A DNA stretch of 64,000 bases from positions 2,735,001 to 2,799,000 of the forward strand of contig NC_015573.1 of NCBI RefSeq assembly GCF_000214705.1, written 5' to 3'. Shown in pieces: positions 15,781-25,951 of this stretch; the first letter of the stretch is position 1; each line of letters opens with the position of its first letter. The notes under the pieces were generated by a model, which did not search any database, was not told the DNA's origin, and saw only the letters and a list, made by a program, of their open reading frames with translations. A program made the translations under genes and the position numbers. Origin of the DNA: Desulfofundulus kuznetsovii DSM 6115. GTDB lineage: Bacteria > Bacillota > Desulfotomaculia > Desulfotomaculales > Desulfovirgulaceae.

Positions 15781-18700
15781 TTAATTCACACCGGTTTCCA
15801 TATTTTTAACCCCTGCCGGTTTAAATTGAGCTCTGTCCACCAGATCATCAAACAGCGAGTACACCACCGGTATGACCACCATGGTCAGCAAAGTGGCCAC
15901 CAGCATTCCCCCGATAACGGTTATGGCCAGGGGGGAAAATCTCTCCGAACCCAGCGCCCATTCCAGGGCCAGGGGAAGCATCCCCACCACGCAGGACAGG
16001 GCGGTCATCATGATGGGCCGGAAGCGCACCCGCACCGCCTCCACGATGGCTTCATCCCTGGCCGTGCCCGCCTCCCGGGCGCGGATGATGAACTCCACCA
16101 GCACAATGCTGTTGCGCACCACCGTACCCACAAGCAGAATCAGTCCCAGTATGGCCGGCAAAGAAACGCTCTTGCCGCTCAGCAGCAGGGCCAGGGCTAC
16201 CCCGAAGAGCACTAAAGGAATGCTCATCATAATGGTTACCGGGTGAATGAAGGACCTGAACTGGGCCACCAGCAGCAAATACACCGTCACCACGGCCAGA
16301 AGCAGGGCACGCTTTAAATCCCCGGCGGACTCCTGCAGGTCCGCCTTTTCACCGGTCACTTCCAGCGTGTAGCCCTCGGGAAGTTTCACCTCCCGGAGTG
16401 CCTTTTCCACATCGGCAATCACGTGGCTGAAGGGCCGCCCCTCAGTATAACCCAGAATATCAATGGAGGGCAGGAGATTTTCCCGGGTAACCACGCTGGC
16501 CGCCGGGTTGATCTCCACATGTACCAGCTCCCGCAGCGGCACCTGCACGCCCAGGGGAGAGGTGACGGTGACGGACAGCATGCTTTCCAGGGAACCCCGG
16601 TCCTCGGGCCGGTAGCGTACCACGATATCGGTATCCTTGCGGCTTTCCACCTGCAGGGAGGACGCCCTCAGTCCCTCCAGGGCAGCATAAACCTGCCGGG
16701 CTATTTTTTCCGGGGTAAGGCCCAGGGCCGCCGCCCGGGTTTCGTCCACCACCATGTTTACCTCCGGCGTGTTTAACGACCAGCTCCGGTAGAGGTTGAC
16801 CGCACCGGGTACGGTTTTTAACTGCGCAAGCACCTCACCGGCCAGGTAATCCAGCACCCGCACATCATCCCCGGTGATGCGTACGTCTATGGGCGCGGCG
16901 GTGCTGCTTTTAGCCGTACCGCCGACTTCCTTCACCACAAAGGTTTCAATGTCGGGAATGCGGGCCATTTCCCGGCGCAGCCGTTCTTCGATTTGCCAGA
17001 TGGTTTCCTTCCTTTCCTTCCGGGAGGTAAGGGTTACGGTGATTTCCGCCTGGGTTACCCCCAGGGCGCCGGTACCGCCCATGTAATGCGACCCCGGTTC
17101 ATAACCGATGCGGGTGCTGTAGGCAATTACCGCCGGCTCCCTGTCCAGCAATTCCTCCACCCGCGCCACCACCCCGATCGTCTTCTCCAGGGAACTGGCG
17201 GGGGAGGTTTGCAAACTGATCAAAAGCGACCCGGCGTCCATCCTGGGCAGCACTTCCATACCGATCAGGCCCAGGAGTTTGATACTCAGCAAAATTAGCC
17301 CCAGGGACAGGAGCAGGGTCATCTTTCGCCTTTTCAAGGCCCTGACGACCAGCAGGGCGTAGGAGTCTTTCAGGCGGTTCATGGCTTTCGTAAAAGGAGC
17401 AATTGCCGCGTTTAACGCCCTTTCAGCCGCCGCCCAGCGCCTGCCGCCCAGCATAACTGTGAGCAGGGGGATAATGGTCAGGGAAACCAGTAAAGAACAG
17501 CTGATGGCGTAAATGAGCGTTTGGGCCAGGGGGCTGAACATCTGCCCCACGAACCCGCCTACAAACAAAAGGGGAATCAGCACCGCCACAATGGTGGCCG
17601 TACCGGCCACCGCGGGCAGCATGATCTCGCTTGCACCGTCAATGGCCGCGGTGCGGATGTCCTTCCCGAGCTCATGGTGGTGGCGCATGATATTTTCCAC
17701 CACAATAATGGAGTCATCCACCACAATGCCTACGCTCAAAATGAGGGCGGAAAGGGTGATAATGTTCAGCGACAGGCCGGAGGCCTTCATAAGGACAATG
17801 GCTCCCAGCAGGGACAGGGGCATGGAAAAGGCAACGATGATTGATTCATTCAAGCTGATGAGGAATAGCAAAATAATGGCCGTGGTGAAGATGAGGGCAT
17901 CCCTGACGCTGGCGGTCATGTTCTCCACCACCTGCAGGGTGAAAATGGAATCATCATCAGCTACGGCAAACTTTATTTCGGGAAATTGCTTTTCCAGTTC
18001 AGCCAGCTTTTCTTTTACCCTCTCAACCACTTCAACCGTGTTGGCCTCACGCTTTTTGATGATCTGAACGGCCAGGGAATTCTTGCCGTTAAAGTTATAG
18101 CTGCTGCGTTGTTCCTGGCTGGAATCTTCAATCCGGGCCACGTCTTTCAAGTATATGTTGTGGCCGCCGCGGTTTTCGAGGATGATGTTGGCCAGCTCCC
18201 CGGGATGCAGGCGCTCCTGCGTGACCCTGATTAAGTATTCCTGCTCCTGCCGGGTAACCCGCCCGGCGGGCAGGCTGATATTTCCCCCTCCGATGGCCGC
18301 AGCCACCCGATCGAGGGAAATATTAAGAGCCTCCAGACGGTGCCGGTCCACGTAAACATTAACCTGCCGCCGGTGGCCGCCCAGCACGTCCACGGCCCCC
18401 ACCCCGTCCACCAGCTGCACTGCGTTTTTAATTTCGTTGTCGGCCAGCGTACGCAAGGCGACCGGATCCAGGCTATCGCTGCTTAAGGCCAGGGTGAGCA
18501 CCGGCTTATCCTGGGAGCTGAACTTGAGCACCTGCGGTTCCTGAATGCCTGCGGGCAGGCTTCCCTTTATCCGGCTGATGGCATTTTGCACGTCCACCGC
18601 CGCCTGGTCCAGGTCTTTTTCGTAGTTGAACTCCACCCTGACCACGGAAAGCCCATCCTGGGAAGACGAGGAGATCTTCTTAACTCCCTCGATAGTAGCC

Positions 18701-18912
18701 AGTTCTTCCTCCAGCGGTTTGCTCACTTCCCTGGCCACATCCGAGGCGGCAACCCCGGGGTATACCGTGATCACGTTCACCATGGGAGGAGACGTATCGG
18801 GAAACAGCTCCAGTTTAATTACGTTTTTGGCGTAGAGGCCGAAAAACACTATGGCCAGGACCAGGGCAAACACCGTATATTTGTGCTTGATGGCAAAGGC
18901 GGGCCAGTTCAT
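15781..18912 (-). CDS. RND efflux transporter (AcrB/MdtB-like)
   Basis: A 1043-residue inner-membrane pump of the HAE1-like RND superfamily. It starts with helix 1 (YTVFALVLAIVFFGLYA), then the porter domain with LFPDTSPPMVNVITVYPG, five helices including the proton-relay segment LSVGIVVDDSIIVVENI (two Asp), a second porter domain, and helices 8-12 ending VVIPVVYSLFDDLV. The VVDDSIVVVENI-type motif is that of proton-driven drug or lipid exporters. It overlaps the adaptor gene by 4 bases (ATGA). No outer-membrane TolC is nearby, as is common for RND pumps of Firmicutes. The regulator at 20420 suggests drug induction; the substrate is unknown. Confidence 0.93.
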   Translation of the reverse strand: MNWPAFAIKHKYTVFALVLAIVFFGLYAKNVIKLELFPDTSPPMVNVITVYPGVAASDVAREVSKPLEEELATIEGVKKISSSSQDGLSVVRVEFNYEKDLDQAAVDVQNAISRIKGSLPAGIQEPQVLKFSSQDKPVLTLALSSDSLDPVALRTLADNEIKNAVQLVDGVGAVDVLGGHRRQVNVYVDRHRLEALNISLDRVAAAIGGGNISLPAGRVTRQEQEYLIRVTQERLHPGELANIILENRGGHNIYLKDVARIEDSSQEQRSSYNFNGKNSLAVQIIKKREANTVEVVERVKEKLAELEKQFPEIKFAVADDDSIFTLQVVENMTASVRDALIFTTAIILLFLISLNESIIVAFSMPLSLLGAIVLMKASGLSLNIITLSALILSVGIVVDDSIIVVENIMRHHHELGKDIRTAAIDGASEIMLPAVAGTATIVAVLIPLLFVGGFVGQMFSPLAQTLIYAISCSLLVSLTIIPLLTVMLGGRRWAAAERALNAAIAPFTKAMNRLKDSYALLVVRALKRRKMTLLLSLGLILLSIKLLGLIGMEVLPRMDAGSLLISLQTSPASSLEKTIGVVARVEELLDREPAVIAYSTRIGYEPGSHYMGGTGALGVTQAEITVTLTSRKERKETIWQIEERLRREMARIPDIETFVVKEVGGTAKSSTAAPIDVRITGDDVRVLDYLAGEVLAQLKTVPGAVNLYRSWSLNTPEVNMVVDETRAAALGLTPEKIARQVYAALEGLRASSLQVESRKDTDIVVRYRPEDRGSLESMLSVTVTSPLGVQVPLRELVHVEINPAASVVTRENLLPSIDILGYTEGRPFSHVIADVEKALREVKLPEGYTLEVTGEKADLQESAGDLKRALLLAVVTVYLLLVAQFRSFIHPVTIMMSIPLVLFGVALALLLSGKSVSLPAILGLILLVGTVVRNSIVLVEFIIRAREAGTARDEAIVEAVRVRFRPIMMTALSCVVGMLPLALEWALGSERFSPLAITVIGGMLVATLLTMVVIPVVYSLFDDLVDRAQFKPAGVKNMETGVN

Positions 18913-20132
18913 GACTTTCTCCTTTCCTGGTACACAAGTACTTCTTTCCCGTCATAAAGCCTGGTCAAGTCGGACACCACCACCGGCTCGCCGGGCTTAA
19001 GGTCTCCTTTTACTTCATAGTGCGTTTCGTTCTTTAACCCCGGAGTTACCGGCACCTGTACCGCCCTGCCGTTTCTGACGGCGAACACCCAGGCCCTGCC
19101 CTGTTCCGTTTTCACCGCCCGGCGGGGGACCAGCAGGGCCCGCTCGCTTTGGCCGACTACAAAGGAAACCTCCACGCTCATCCCCGGCCTGACTCCGGGA
19201 GAAGAAACCGGCACCTCCACGATGGTGCTGCGGGTGAGGGGGTCTTCTGCCGGGTAAATCCGGGAAACCTGCGAGGCGGTTTCCCGCCCCCCGGGATAGC
19301 GCAGCGTTGCTTTTTGCCCTACTTTTAAAAAGGGCAGGTCTGCCTCGGCCACCTTAACCCGCGCAACCATTTTTCCAGTATCGTCCAGGGTAAGAATTGG
19401 TTTACCCGGCACGGCCAGATCACCGGGATAGTTATGTACGGCTGTAACCACACCGTTAAAAGGCGCCTTGATGGTTGCATCCTGACAGGCTGACCTGGCC
19501 AGGGCCAGCCCAGCTTCGGCCTGGGCCAGCTGGGCCCTGGCCGCCCTGACCTGGGCGGGAGCGGTGCGTTCCGCCGATTCCTTCGCCTGCTGGTAGGGGA
19601 GTTCGTACTGGTTTTCAAAAACGGACGGGGCTATAGCACCGGCGGCCAGCAATTCCTGCCCGCGTTTGTAATTGGCCGCGGCCTTTTCCAGATTGGTCCG
19701 GCTGACGGAAAGGGCGCCCTCGGCCTGTTCCAGAACCGCTCTGGCCTGGTCCACCGCCGCTGCCGCCTGGTTTAAGCGCTCTTTTAATTCTTCATCGTTT
19801 AAAACTACCAGAACCTGGCCCCTGGTTACCCGGTCTCCTTCTTTAACCGTAAGCGTTCGAATTTCCGCCATTACTTTGGAAGCCAGGGACGCCCGGTGGG
19901 CGGATTCAATGGTCCCCGTATAGCTCAGGCTCTCCGTGATGGTACCGGCGGTAACCGGCACCGTCTCCACCGGCACGCCCGCCGCCTGTGCCGGTGGCGG
20001 CAGCTGGCGCAGGGCCATAATCTTTGTGCCTACCACCAGGCCAAGGGCTGCCAGGATAATAACCAGCAGAACCGCTTTGACATGTCTTTTAACGGTGGAA
20101 AAGATCTTTAGAAAGTTCAGCGGAAGATTCAC
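18909..20132 (-). CDS. RND periplasmic-adaptor (membrane fusion) protein
   Basis: 407 residues. One N-terminal helix (VLLVIILAALGLVVGTKI) is followed by a beta-barrel/lipoyl part (GTIESAHRASLASKVMAEI, VKEGDRVTRGQVLVVLNDEE), a long alanine-rich coiled-coil hairpin (about 110-205), the returning lipoyl half (ATIKAPFNGVVTAVHNYPG) and barrel domains. It links the RND pump to the outer face of the cell. It starts with GTG 20132 behind a GGGGG-rich site, and its stop overlaps the pump start by 4 bases. A 288-base gap separates it from the TetR gene on the same strand; I see no clear element in that gap. Confidence 0.93.
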   Translation of the reverse strand: MNLPLNFLKIFSTVKRHVKAVLLVIILAALGLVVGTKIMALRQLPPPAQAAGVPVETVPVTAGTITESLSYTGTIESAHRASLASKVMAEIRTLTVKEGDRVTRGQVLVVLNDEELKERLNQAAAAVDQARAVLEQAEGALSVSRTNLEKAAANYKRGQELLAAGAIAPSVFENQYELPYQQAKESAERTAPAQVRAARAQLAQAEAGLALARSACQDATIKAPFNGVVTAVHNYPGDLAVPGKPILTLDDTGKMVARVKVAEADLPFLKVGQKATLRYPGGRETASQVSRIYPAEDPLTRSTIVEVPVSSPGVRPGMSVEVSFVVGQSERALLVPRRAVKTEQGRAWVFAVRNGRAVQVPVTPGLKNETHYEVKGDLKPGEPVVVSDLTRLYDGKEVLVYQERRKS

Positions 20133-20419
20133 GGCTCAAGCCCCCTTAACATCAAGAGTATCCAGTGTCAACCTGCCAGTAAAAGTCCTTCCTCAGCGAA
20201 AGCCTTTAAGACTGCTGGAAACCCTGTTGACCGGTGCCAGAAAAGCGACCCTTTATGGCTACCGGCATATTGAACCGGCGACAGGCCGGCCGGAAAGCAT
20301 GATGGACGGTTCTTGCGTGCCCACGGACTTAACGTGCACAGCAATTGGCCGTTATTATCCTGGAGCAATGCCCTTACAGCCGAAAGCAAGCAAGTATTCA
20401 CTCGCTAAATAACGTAAAA

Positions 20420-21013
20420 TTAATTTTGCAGTATTGTGGATAAAAAACGTAAAATCCGCCCGTGTGTTTCAGTAAGGGATGATTGACACCCCCTTAAAGA
20501 CCAGCGCAACAGGCTTACCTGCACCAGGCCCAGGTAGGCAGCAACGACCATGGGTACATCCAGGCCGGGCCTGAACTGTCCCTTCTCCATACCCTCCCGG
20601 ATAATAGTTTCTATGAGCTCCATGTATTCGCCAATGGTCTCGGACATCAACTGACGCAGCTTTTCGTCGTGCAGATGCACCTGCTCGGAAAAAATAATTT
20701 TGGGAATCCCCCTGTTTTGTTCAAACAGCTCCAGGTGAAAAAGCAAAATATCACCAAGCTTTTCCAGGGGTTCACCTCCCCCGGCAACCCTGGCCCGGCT
20801 CCAGCCCAGGAGGGTGTCCCGTATATAACGTACGGTGGCCAGCAGTATTTCATTTTTACTGGCAAAGTGGCGAAAAATGGTTCCCTCGGCAATGCCCACT
20901 TCCCGGGCAATTTCGGCAGTGGTCAATCCGGAAATGCCCCTTTCGGCAACAATCTTCAATGTGGCCCGGACGATTTGCTGCTGCCTGATCTGCGTATCGT
21001 ATCGCTGCGCCAT
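20420..21013 (-). CDS. TetR/AcrR-family repressor
   Basis: About 197 residues. The N-terminal helix-turn-helix is well conserved: IVRATLKIVAERGISGLTTAEIAREVGIAEGTIFRHFASKNEILLATV. The C-terminal two-thirds is the helical ligand-binding and dimer domain. ATG 21013 has AGGAGG nine bases upstream and is preferred over the start at 21034. The gene lies at the head of the minus-strand set with the RND adaptor and pump, and its own promoter contains a perfect inverted repeat. This indicates autorepression, and probably control of the pump by read-through. Confidence 0.92.
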   Translation of the reverse strand: MAQRYDTQIRQQQIVRATLKIVAERGISGLTTAEIAREVGIAEGTIFRHFASKNEILLATVRYIRDTLLGWSRARVAGGGEPLEKLGDILLFHLELFEQNRGIPKIIFSEQVHLHDEKLRQLMSETIGEYMELIETIIREGMEKGQFRPGLDVPMVVAAYLGLVQVSLLRWSLRGCQSSLTETHGRILRFLSTILQN

Positions 21014-21043
21014 GAAAATTTGCCTCCTGAACAATTATACTCC

Positions 21044-21072
21044 ATTATATTAAGTGATTACTCACTTGTAAA
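21044..21072 (-). promoter_or_regulatory. Promoter with TetR-type operator
   Basis: Minus strand: TTTACA (21072-21067), 17 bases, then a perfect TATAAT (21049-21044). The spacer is filled by the perfect inverted repeat AAGTGA-TTAC-TCACTT (21052-21067). A dimeric repressor bound there would block polymerase. The tetR start lies about 30 bases downstream. Confidence 0.75.
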
Positions 21073-21335
21073 CTAACATACCCGGTACAGTTTGTCAAGG
21101 ATGCCACCTTTTCCTTAAAAATTGCTGCCTGCCCGCCATTATACCCCGCCCTTTGCCCGCCGGCAGTGAGCAATATCACAATTTCACTATGCCCGCAGGA
21201 AAAACAGCCGCAACAAATAACTCATACCCCAAGGCAGGATCCATTTCGGAACAGGTAGAATAACTAAACATGACAGCCTTATGGCAAATCTTTACATCAA
21301 CACCCTAACCGCGGTCTTTTCGCGTTTATGATGAA

Positions 21336-22436
21336 TTGGGAAAGGAATGTTTACTGGTGCCAGATCACACCGGATCAAAAATGATTCACTCCCTGGCGCC
21401 GGGTGAATTTCTTTTTCACCGGGGCGAACATAAAAGGGAAATGTATATAGTATTACAGGGCAAGATCGAGCTCAGCAAAGTTACCGGCGGTCAAAGGAAA
21501 GTGCTGGCCCTTGTGGGACCGGGGGAATTTATCGGCCAGAGCTCCCTGCTGGAAGGTTTGTCACGGCCAAGCGATGCCCGGGCGGTGGAAGATTCCCTGG
21601 TACTGGTGATTAATGAGGAAAACCTGGAACAGGTAATCAAGATGCACCCCCAACTGGCCGCAAAAATCATGCGGGCGCCAAGGGATAAACCACCCGCTCA
21701 AAAAGAAACTCTCCGCACAGGACCAGAACACCCCTTTCTTTACCGGTCAGAGGTCAAATGCCCGGTGTGCAGCACCACCTTTACGGTGCTGAAAGTATTT
21801 GAACACAAATTATCCGTCACCGGCCAGGATAGTGATTTCCGCCAGCGTTACCGCGATTTTGAACCGCTTTTGTACAGCGTCTGGGTTTGCCCGGGCTGCT
21901 TTTACGCCAACCAGCGCACCGATTTTCCAAATCTTTCTGCCAGGCAAAAAAAGCTGCTTCAGGATGGGAGGGCAGAAAGGCAAAAAGCTTTTTCCGGAAC
22001 GATGGCCACCCCGGGAACACTGGAATTTGCCCTGCAGGCACACCGGCTGGCCCTGTTCAACTCAGAACAGATGGCCGCGGAACCGGACAAAATAGCCCGC
22101 CTGTGGTTGCACCTGGCCTGGCTGTATGAGGACGGAGAACAGAAAGAAGCTGCGTTAGACGCCCGGGCCCGGGCATTGGAACACTTCCGGCAGGCTTACT
22201 TTAACAGTTCCCGGACACTGTCCACCAAACAGGAACAGCAACTGGCCTACCTCATCGGCGAACTGCACTTCAGACTGGGCCGGTATGCCGAGGCACTGGA
22301 TTTCTTTCGCCGGGCGGTAGTTGTACGTGGGGGCAGCGCCGCCCTGAACGAGCAGGCCCGGGACAGGATTGCCTTAACCAGGAAACTGGCTAAATCAACC
22401 AACCCGCCTGCTGCCGGTTCATTCGGCGTAGAGTAA
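21336..22436 (+). CDS. Cyclic-nucleotide-binding domain fused to DUF2225-like zinc/TPR protein
   Basis: 366 residues, cytoplasmic. The first 110 residues form a cNMP-binding beta-roll (SLAPGEFLFHRGEHKREMYIVLQGKIEL, VGPGEFIGQSSLLEGLSRPSDARA), but there is no helix-turn-helix, so it is not a CRP-type regulator. The middle has a DUF2225-like zinc region with CPVCSTTF and CPGCFYANQ, and the C-terminus is helical and TPR-like (LAYLIGELHFRLGRYAEALDFFRRA). The start is unclear: TTG 21336, or GTG 21357 with AAAGGA ten bases upstream. It stands alone on the plus strand. A cyclase at 40936 could supply the ligand. The role is unknown. Confidence 0.8.
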   Translation: MGKECLLVPDHTGSKMIHSLAPGEFLFHRGEHKREMYIVLQGKIELSKVTGGQRKVLALVGPGEFIGQSSLLEGLSRPSDARAVEDSLVLVINEENLEQVIKMHPQLAAKIMRAPRDKPPAQKETLRTGPEHPFLYRSEVKCPVCSTTFTVLKVFEHKLSVTGQDSDFRQRYRDFEPLLYSVWVCPGCFYANQRTDFPNLSARQKKLLQDGRAERQKAFSGTMATPGTLEFALQAHRLALFNSEQMAAEPDKIARLWLHLAWLYEDGEQKEAALDARARALEHFRQAYFNSSRTLSTKQEQQLAYLIGELHFRLGRYAEALDFFRRAVVVRGGSAALNEQARDRIALTRKLAKSTNPPAAGSFGVE

Positions 22437-22607
22437 ACAGGTCTTTAACGGGTACTGTCGCAAAACCAAAGACGGTGCGGGCGGCGGTCGTCCCGTAAGG
22501 AGCGACCCAGCACTCACAGGTACAACTCCTTCATTGGCACAGTCATTGAGCATTATGTAAATAACATAACTTCGAAGGCATTTCCAATGAACGGGAAGGT
22601 ATGTGGC

Positions 22608-24761
22608 ATGGCATTAAAAGCATCTCCAGAAAATACCATCTTTGCCCTGGATATCGGCACCCGCACGGTAATCGGACTGGTAGCCGTCCCCGAAGACGGC
22701 CGGTTAAGGCTGGCGGCGCAGCGGCTGGTGGAACACCGCCGGCGAACCATGCTGGACGGGCAGATCCACGACATCCCGGGGGTAGCCGAAGCGGTACGGG
22801 CGGTGAAAAAAGAACTGGAGGGGGAACTGGGCTTCCCTTTGCGATACGTGGCCATTGCCGCCGCGGGACGCTCCCTGGTTACCCGGTCCTGCCACATCGA
22901 GCAGGAAACCAGCGGCCAGGAAATTGACTGGCCTGAAGTGAACGCCCTGGAACTGGCAGCCATCCAGCAGGCCCACCGGGAGCTGGCAGCCGAACCGCCG
23001 CCCAACGGGCAGGATTTCACGTGCGTAGGTTATAGCATCGTTTCTTATTACCTGGACGGCTACCCCATTTCCAGCCTGGTGGGCCACCGGGGCAAAACCA
23101 TTGGAGCCGATGTGCTGGCCACTTTTCTGCCCGGTTCGGTGGTCAACAGCCTCTACACCGTGCTCCAGAGGGTGGAACTGGAGCCTTTGAGCCTCACCCT
23201 GGAGCCTATTGCCGCCATCGAAGCTGCCATTCCCGAAAACTACCGCCTTTTAAACCTGGCCCTGGTGGATATCGGCGCCGGCACCTCCGATATTGCCATC
23301 ACCAGGGACGGTGCCATCACCGCCTACGGCATGGTCCCCGTGGCTGGAGACGAAATTACCGAGGAAATTGTCCAGACCTGCCTGGTGGATTTTGATACCG
23401 CCGAGCGCATGAAAAGGGAGCTGATCCGGGGCGAGGATATACGTTACACGGACATCGTGGGCATGGAAAATACAATTTCCTGCCAGGACCTGCTGGCCCG
23501 CATCGACCCGGCACTGGAAAGATTGGCCCGGGAAATCAGCACCCAAATCCTGGCCCAAAACGGGGGGCGACCGCCCCGTTCGGTATTTTGCGTAGGAGGC
23601 GGCGGGCAGGTTCCCGGCTTGACGGAAAAGATTGCCCGGCATCTGGAGCTGGACAAAAACCGGGTGGTCCTGCGGGACCGGCGCAGCCTGGGACAGGTAC
23701 TCATGGTGGATGGCGACGATCAAATTCCCGGACCGGAAGGGGTAACGGTGGCGGGCATTGCCCTCGTTGCTTTACGCAAACTGGGCCATGATTTTATCCA
23801 CATCATGGTGAACGGGGTGGAACACCGGCTCTTCAACGCCCGGGAATTTACCGTGGGGAACGTGCTGGCTTTAACCGGCTTCAACCCCCGCCTGCTGATC
23901 GGGCAAAACGGGAAAAACCTGACCTTTACCTTAAACGGCAAGCGCCAGGTTATTTTCGGCGGGCTCTCCCAACCGGCCAGGATTTTAGTGAATGACCGCG
24001 AAGCCAACATGCAAACCAGGGTGGCCCACGGGGACCGGATTGTGGTCCACCCGGCCGTAAACGGTGCAGACGCCCGGGTCACAGTAGCCGACCTTCTGCC
24101 ACCCCCGGCCACCATCACCGTTTACGCCAACGGCAGGCCGGTGGAAACAGCGGCTTGTTGTTATATCAACGGACAGGTCGCCGAACCATCCCGGGAAATC
24201 CCCCCGGAATGTAACGTAGAAATATGTTCCGTGAAACCCTTTTTTGAGTGGCTGGCAGAGCATCTGGCCGCCTCTTTGGAGGAACTGGAAGCGTGGGAGG
24301 TGCTGGTGAACGACCAGGTTGCCCCTCCTACCTACCGCCTTCATGATGGAGACAGGGTGGACTACCGGCCAAAGGGCAAGGAAAACCGTCGTTGGCCGGT
24401 AGATAAACTAATAACGGTTAAACCGGGGCAAAACGCCCCGGTTGCTGAAGACCGCGGGGAAAATCAGGGTACCCAAGAAATATTACCCCGCCACCCGGAA
24501 ATACCCGGGGGTAATTTTAGTTCGGAGCTCACTCAAAGCATCACCGTCACGGTAAACGGATCTACCGTCAACCTGACGGGGCGTTCCAGTTATATTTTCA
24601 TCGACATCTTCAATTACATTGACCTGGATCCCAGCGGGCTTAAGCCGCCCATCCGCCTCACCCTCAACGGCAAAGAAGCATCCTTTACCGACGAGTTGCA
24701 CGACGGTGATATCATTGAAATCGGCGCTTCAAACCGTAAACCGGGCAGCCATGGCCCTTAA
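22608..24761 (+). CDS. FtsA/PilM-like actin-fold protein with long C-terminal extension
   Basis: About 717 residues. Residues 1-380 have the FtsA-type actin fold: [15 protein letters not shown] (phosphate 1), [17 protein letters not shown] (phosphate 2), [18 protein letters not shown] (adenosine). True FtsA has about 410-430 residues and a membrane-targeting helix at its end. Here the C-terminal 330 residues hold repeated beta-rich units with VNG/NGKE motifs ([38 protein letters not shown]), resembling beta-grasp folds. No ftsZ or pil gene is near. ATG 22608 has GGGAAGG upstream. Its end overlaps the converging chemoreceptor gene by 33 bases. It is a known but uncharacterised Firmicute family. 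Confidence 0.85.
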   Translation: MALKASPENTIFALDIGTRTVIGLVAVPEDGRLRLAAQRLVEHRRRTMLDGQIHDIPGVAEAVRAVKKELEGELGFPLRYVAIAAAGRSLVTRSCHIEQETSGQEIDWPEVNALELAAIQQAHRELAAEPPPNGQDFTCVGYSIVSYYLDGYPISSLVGHRGKTIGADVLATFLPGSVVNSLYTVLQRVELEPLSLTLEPIAAIEAAIPENYRLLNLALVDIGAGTSDIAITRDGAITAYGMVPVAGDEITEEIVQTCLVDFDTAERMKRELIRGEDIRYTDIVGMENTISCQDLLARIDPALERLAREISTQILAQNGGRPPRSVFCVGGGGQVPGLTEKIARHLELDKNRVVLRDRRSLGQVLMVDGDDQIPGPEGVTVAGIALVALRKLGHDFIHIMVNGVEHRLFNAREFTVGNVLALTGFNPRLLIGQNGKNLTFTLNGKRQVIFGGLSQPARILVNDREANMQTRVAHGDRIVVHPAVNGADARVTVADLLPPPATITVYANGRPVETAACCYINGQVAEPSREIPPECNVEICSVKPFFEWLAEHLAASLEELEAWEVLVNDQVAPPTYRLHDGDRVDYRPKGKENRRWPVDKLITVKPGQNAPVAEDRGENQGTQEILPRHPEIPGGNFSSELTQSITVTVNGSTVNLTGRSSYIFIDIFNYIDLDPSGLKPPIRLTLNGKEASFTDELHDGDIIEIGASNRKPGSHGP

Positions 24762-25598
24762 CTTCTCGGCCATGCTGGAAAGGGTGGCAATGCTGCTGGC
24801 GGTTTCCTGCAGCAGGGCGCTTTGTTCCTCGGTGGAGGCGGCAATATTTTGTACCGCCTCCGATACCTGCCGGGAAGCTGTTGCCACATCGGACACCTGG
24901 GAATCCACTTCCTGCACCGCACTTAAGATTTCCTTAAAAGCAGCGCCGGCCTCCTCTACCACCGCCAGGCCCCGGTCCGCCTCCCGGGCCGAGCCTTCCA
25001 TCAGGGCAGTAACCTCACTAATCTCTTCCCGGATGGCGGACACCAGGTTGCCTATTTCCTCGGCTGAAGAGGCCGATCTCTCCGCCAGCTTGCGCACCTC
25101 ATCGGCCACCACGGCAAAGCCCCGGCCGTGTTCCCCGGCCCTGGCGGCTTCAATGGCCGCATTCAACGCCAGCAGGTTGGTCTGGTCGGCAATGCTGCTG
25201 ATAATGCCCAGTATTTCCCCGATCTGCTCGGACATCCGGGCAAAACGCTCCACCCTTTCTACCGCCTGGCGTGTGGTATCATGCATGGTACGAATCTGGC
25301 GGCCAACCTCATCCATCTTCCGGCCGCCGTCTTCGGCCAGGGAAGCGGCCCGGCCGGCCGTTCGGGCCACAGTCTCCGCCCGCCCGGCCACTTCCTCCAC
25401 GCTGGCGGAAATCTGGACCGCCGCGCTGGCCGTTTCCGTAGCCCCCTGGGAGATCTGATCCGTGGCGCTGGAAAGCTGCTCGGCCAGCTCCGATGCCTTC
25501 CTGGCCTCTTCCGCTACTTCGCCGATCAGGTGGGCCAAATTCTTCCGCATTTGTTCAAAAGAGCTGATCAGTTGCCCAATTTCATCCCTTTTCACCAT
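24729..25598 (-). CDS. Chemoreceptor signalling domain (C-terminal part of a split MCP)
   Basis: 289 residues: the tail of a HAMP domain ([19 protein letters not shown]) and a complete methyl-accepting coiled coil with the conserved hairpin tip [20 protein letters not shown] and [20 protein letters not shown], which contacts CheA and CheW. There is no transmembrane segment in this frame. The frame is blocked upstream by a TAG at about 25632, and the missing N-terminal half (two helices and most of HAMP) is encoded just upstream in another frame (25610-25939). Possible outcomes are two polypeptides, a pseudogene, or a sequencing error. The ATG at 25598 has only a weak G-rich ribosome site. Confidence 0.8.
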   Translation of the reverse strand: MVKRDEIGQLISSFEQMRKNLAHLIGEVAEEARKASELAEQLSSATDQISQGATETASAAVQISASVEEVAGRAETVARTAGRAASLAEDGGRKMDEVGRQIRTMHDTTRQAVERVERFARMSEQIGEILGIISSIADQTNLLALNAAIEAARAGEHGRGFAVVADEVRKLAERSASSAEEIGNLVSAIREEISEVTALMEGSAREADRGLAVVEEAGAAFKEILSAVQEVDSQVSDVATASRQVSEAVQNIAASTEEQSALLQETASSIATLSSMAEKLRAMAARFTV

Positions 25599-25609
25599 GC
25601 CACCCCGCC

Positions 25610-25939
25610 TTAAGACTCCTGGCTACAAAAAAGGCTGCCCTCGTCTTTCAAGTCACCGTTGGCCACCCGTCTAGCCATCCCGGCCAAGGTTTTCAAGGGT
25701 ATGGCCAACACCATACGGGCAACGAGGAAATTAATCTCACCGACGAGTAGCCCCGCCAGTATACAGGCCCCAAAAAACGACGGCCGAAAGACCATTTCGG
25801 AGGGCAATCCCAGGGCTACCACAAAGAAAGGGAAAACCGCCCCGATAAGCAATCCCATCACAATCATGGAAAGAAACAACACCCGGAACAAACTGCCCCT
25901 TGCGGCCAGGCGGCACAATACCTCACTTTGCAATCCCAT
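25610..25939 (-). CDS. Membrane and HAMP half of a split MCP
   Basis: 109 residues: two transmembrane helices ([19 protein letters not shown] and [18 protein letters not shown]), with almost nothing between them, then the start of HAMP ([20 protein letters not shown]), where the reading frame departs into GSLFCSQES and stops. The continuing HAMP sequence KRDEIGQL lies 47 bases on, in a different frame (see 24729-25598). With no extracytoplasmic domain, an intact protein would be a receptor taking input from the cytoplasm or membrane. The globin-coupled sensor immediately upstream (12 bases) is a possible source of that input. Confidence 0.65.
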   Translation of the reverse strand: MGLQSEVLCRLAARGSLFRVLFLSMIVMGLLIGAVFPFFVVALGLPSEMVFRPSFFGACILAGLLVGEINFLVARMVLAIPLKTLAGMARRVANGDLKDEGSLFCSQES

Positions 25940-25951
25940 GGCAAGCCCCCC

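Noticed and set aside
20133-20419. Possible leader RNA or small gene between tetR and the RND adaptor
   Set aside because: The minus-strand frame 20168-20401 has poor composition and no ribosome site. Patches look RNA-like (CCGGTTCAA), but no known riboswitch or tRNA fold could be completed.
21336-21720. CRP/FNR transcription factor
   Set aside because: The cNMP-binding domain is present but no helix-turn-helix follows; instead there is a zinc region.
22437-22607. Riboswitch before the FtsA-like gene
   Set aside because: GC-rich stretches and an AGCGAC word are present, but no conserved riboswitch core; recorded only as a repeat-like word.
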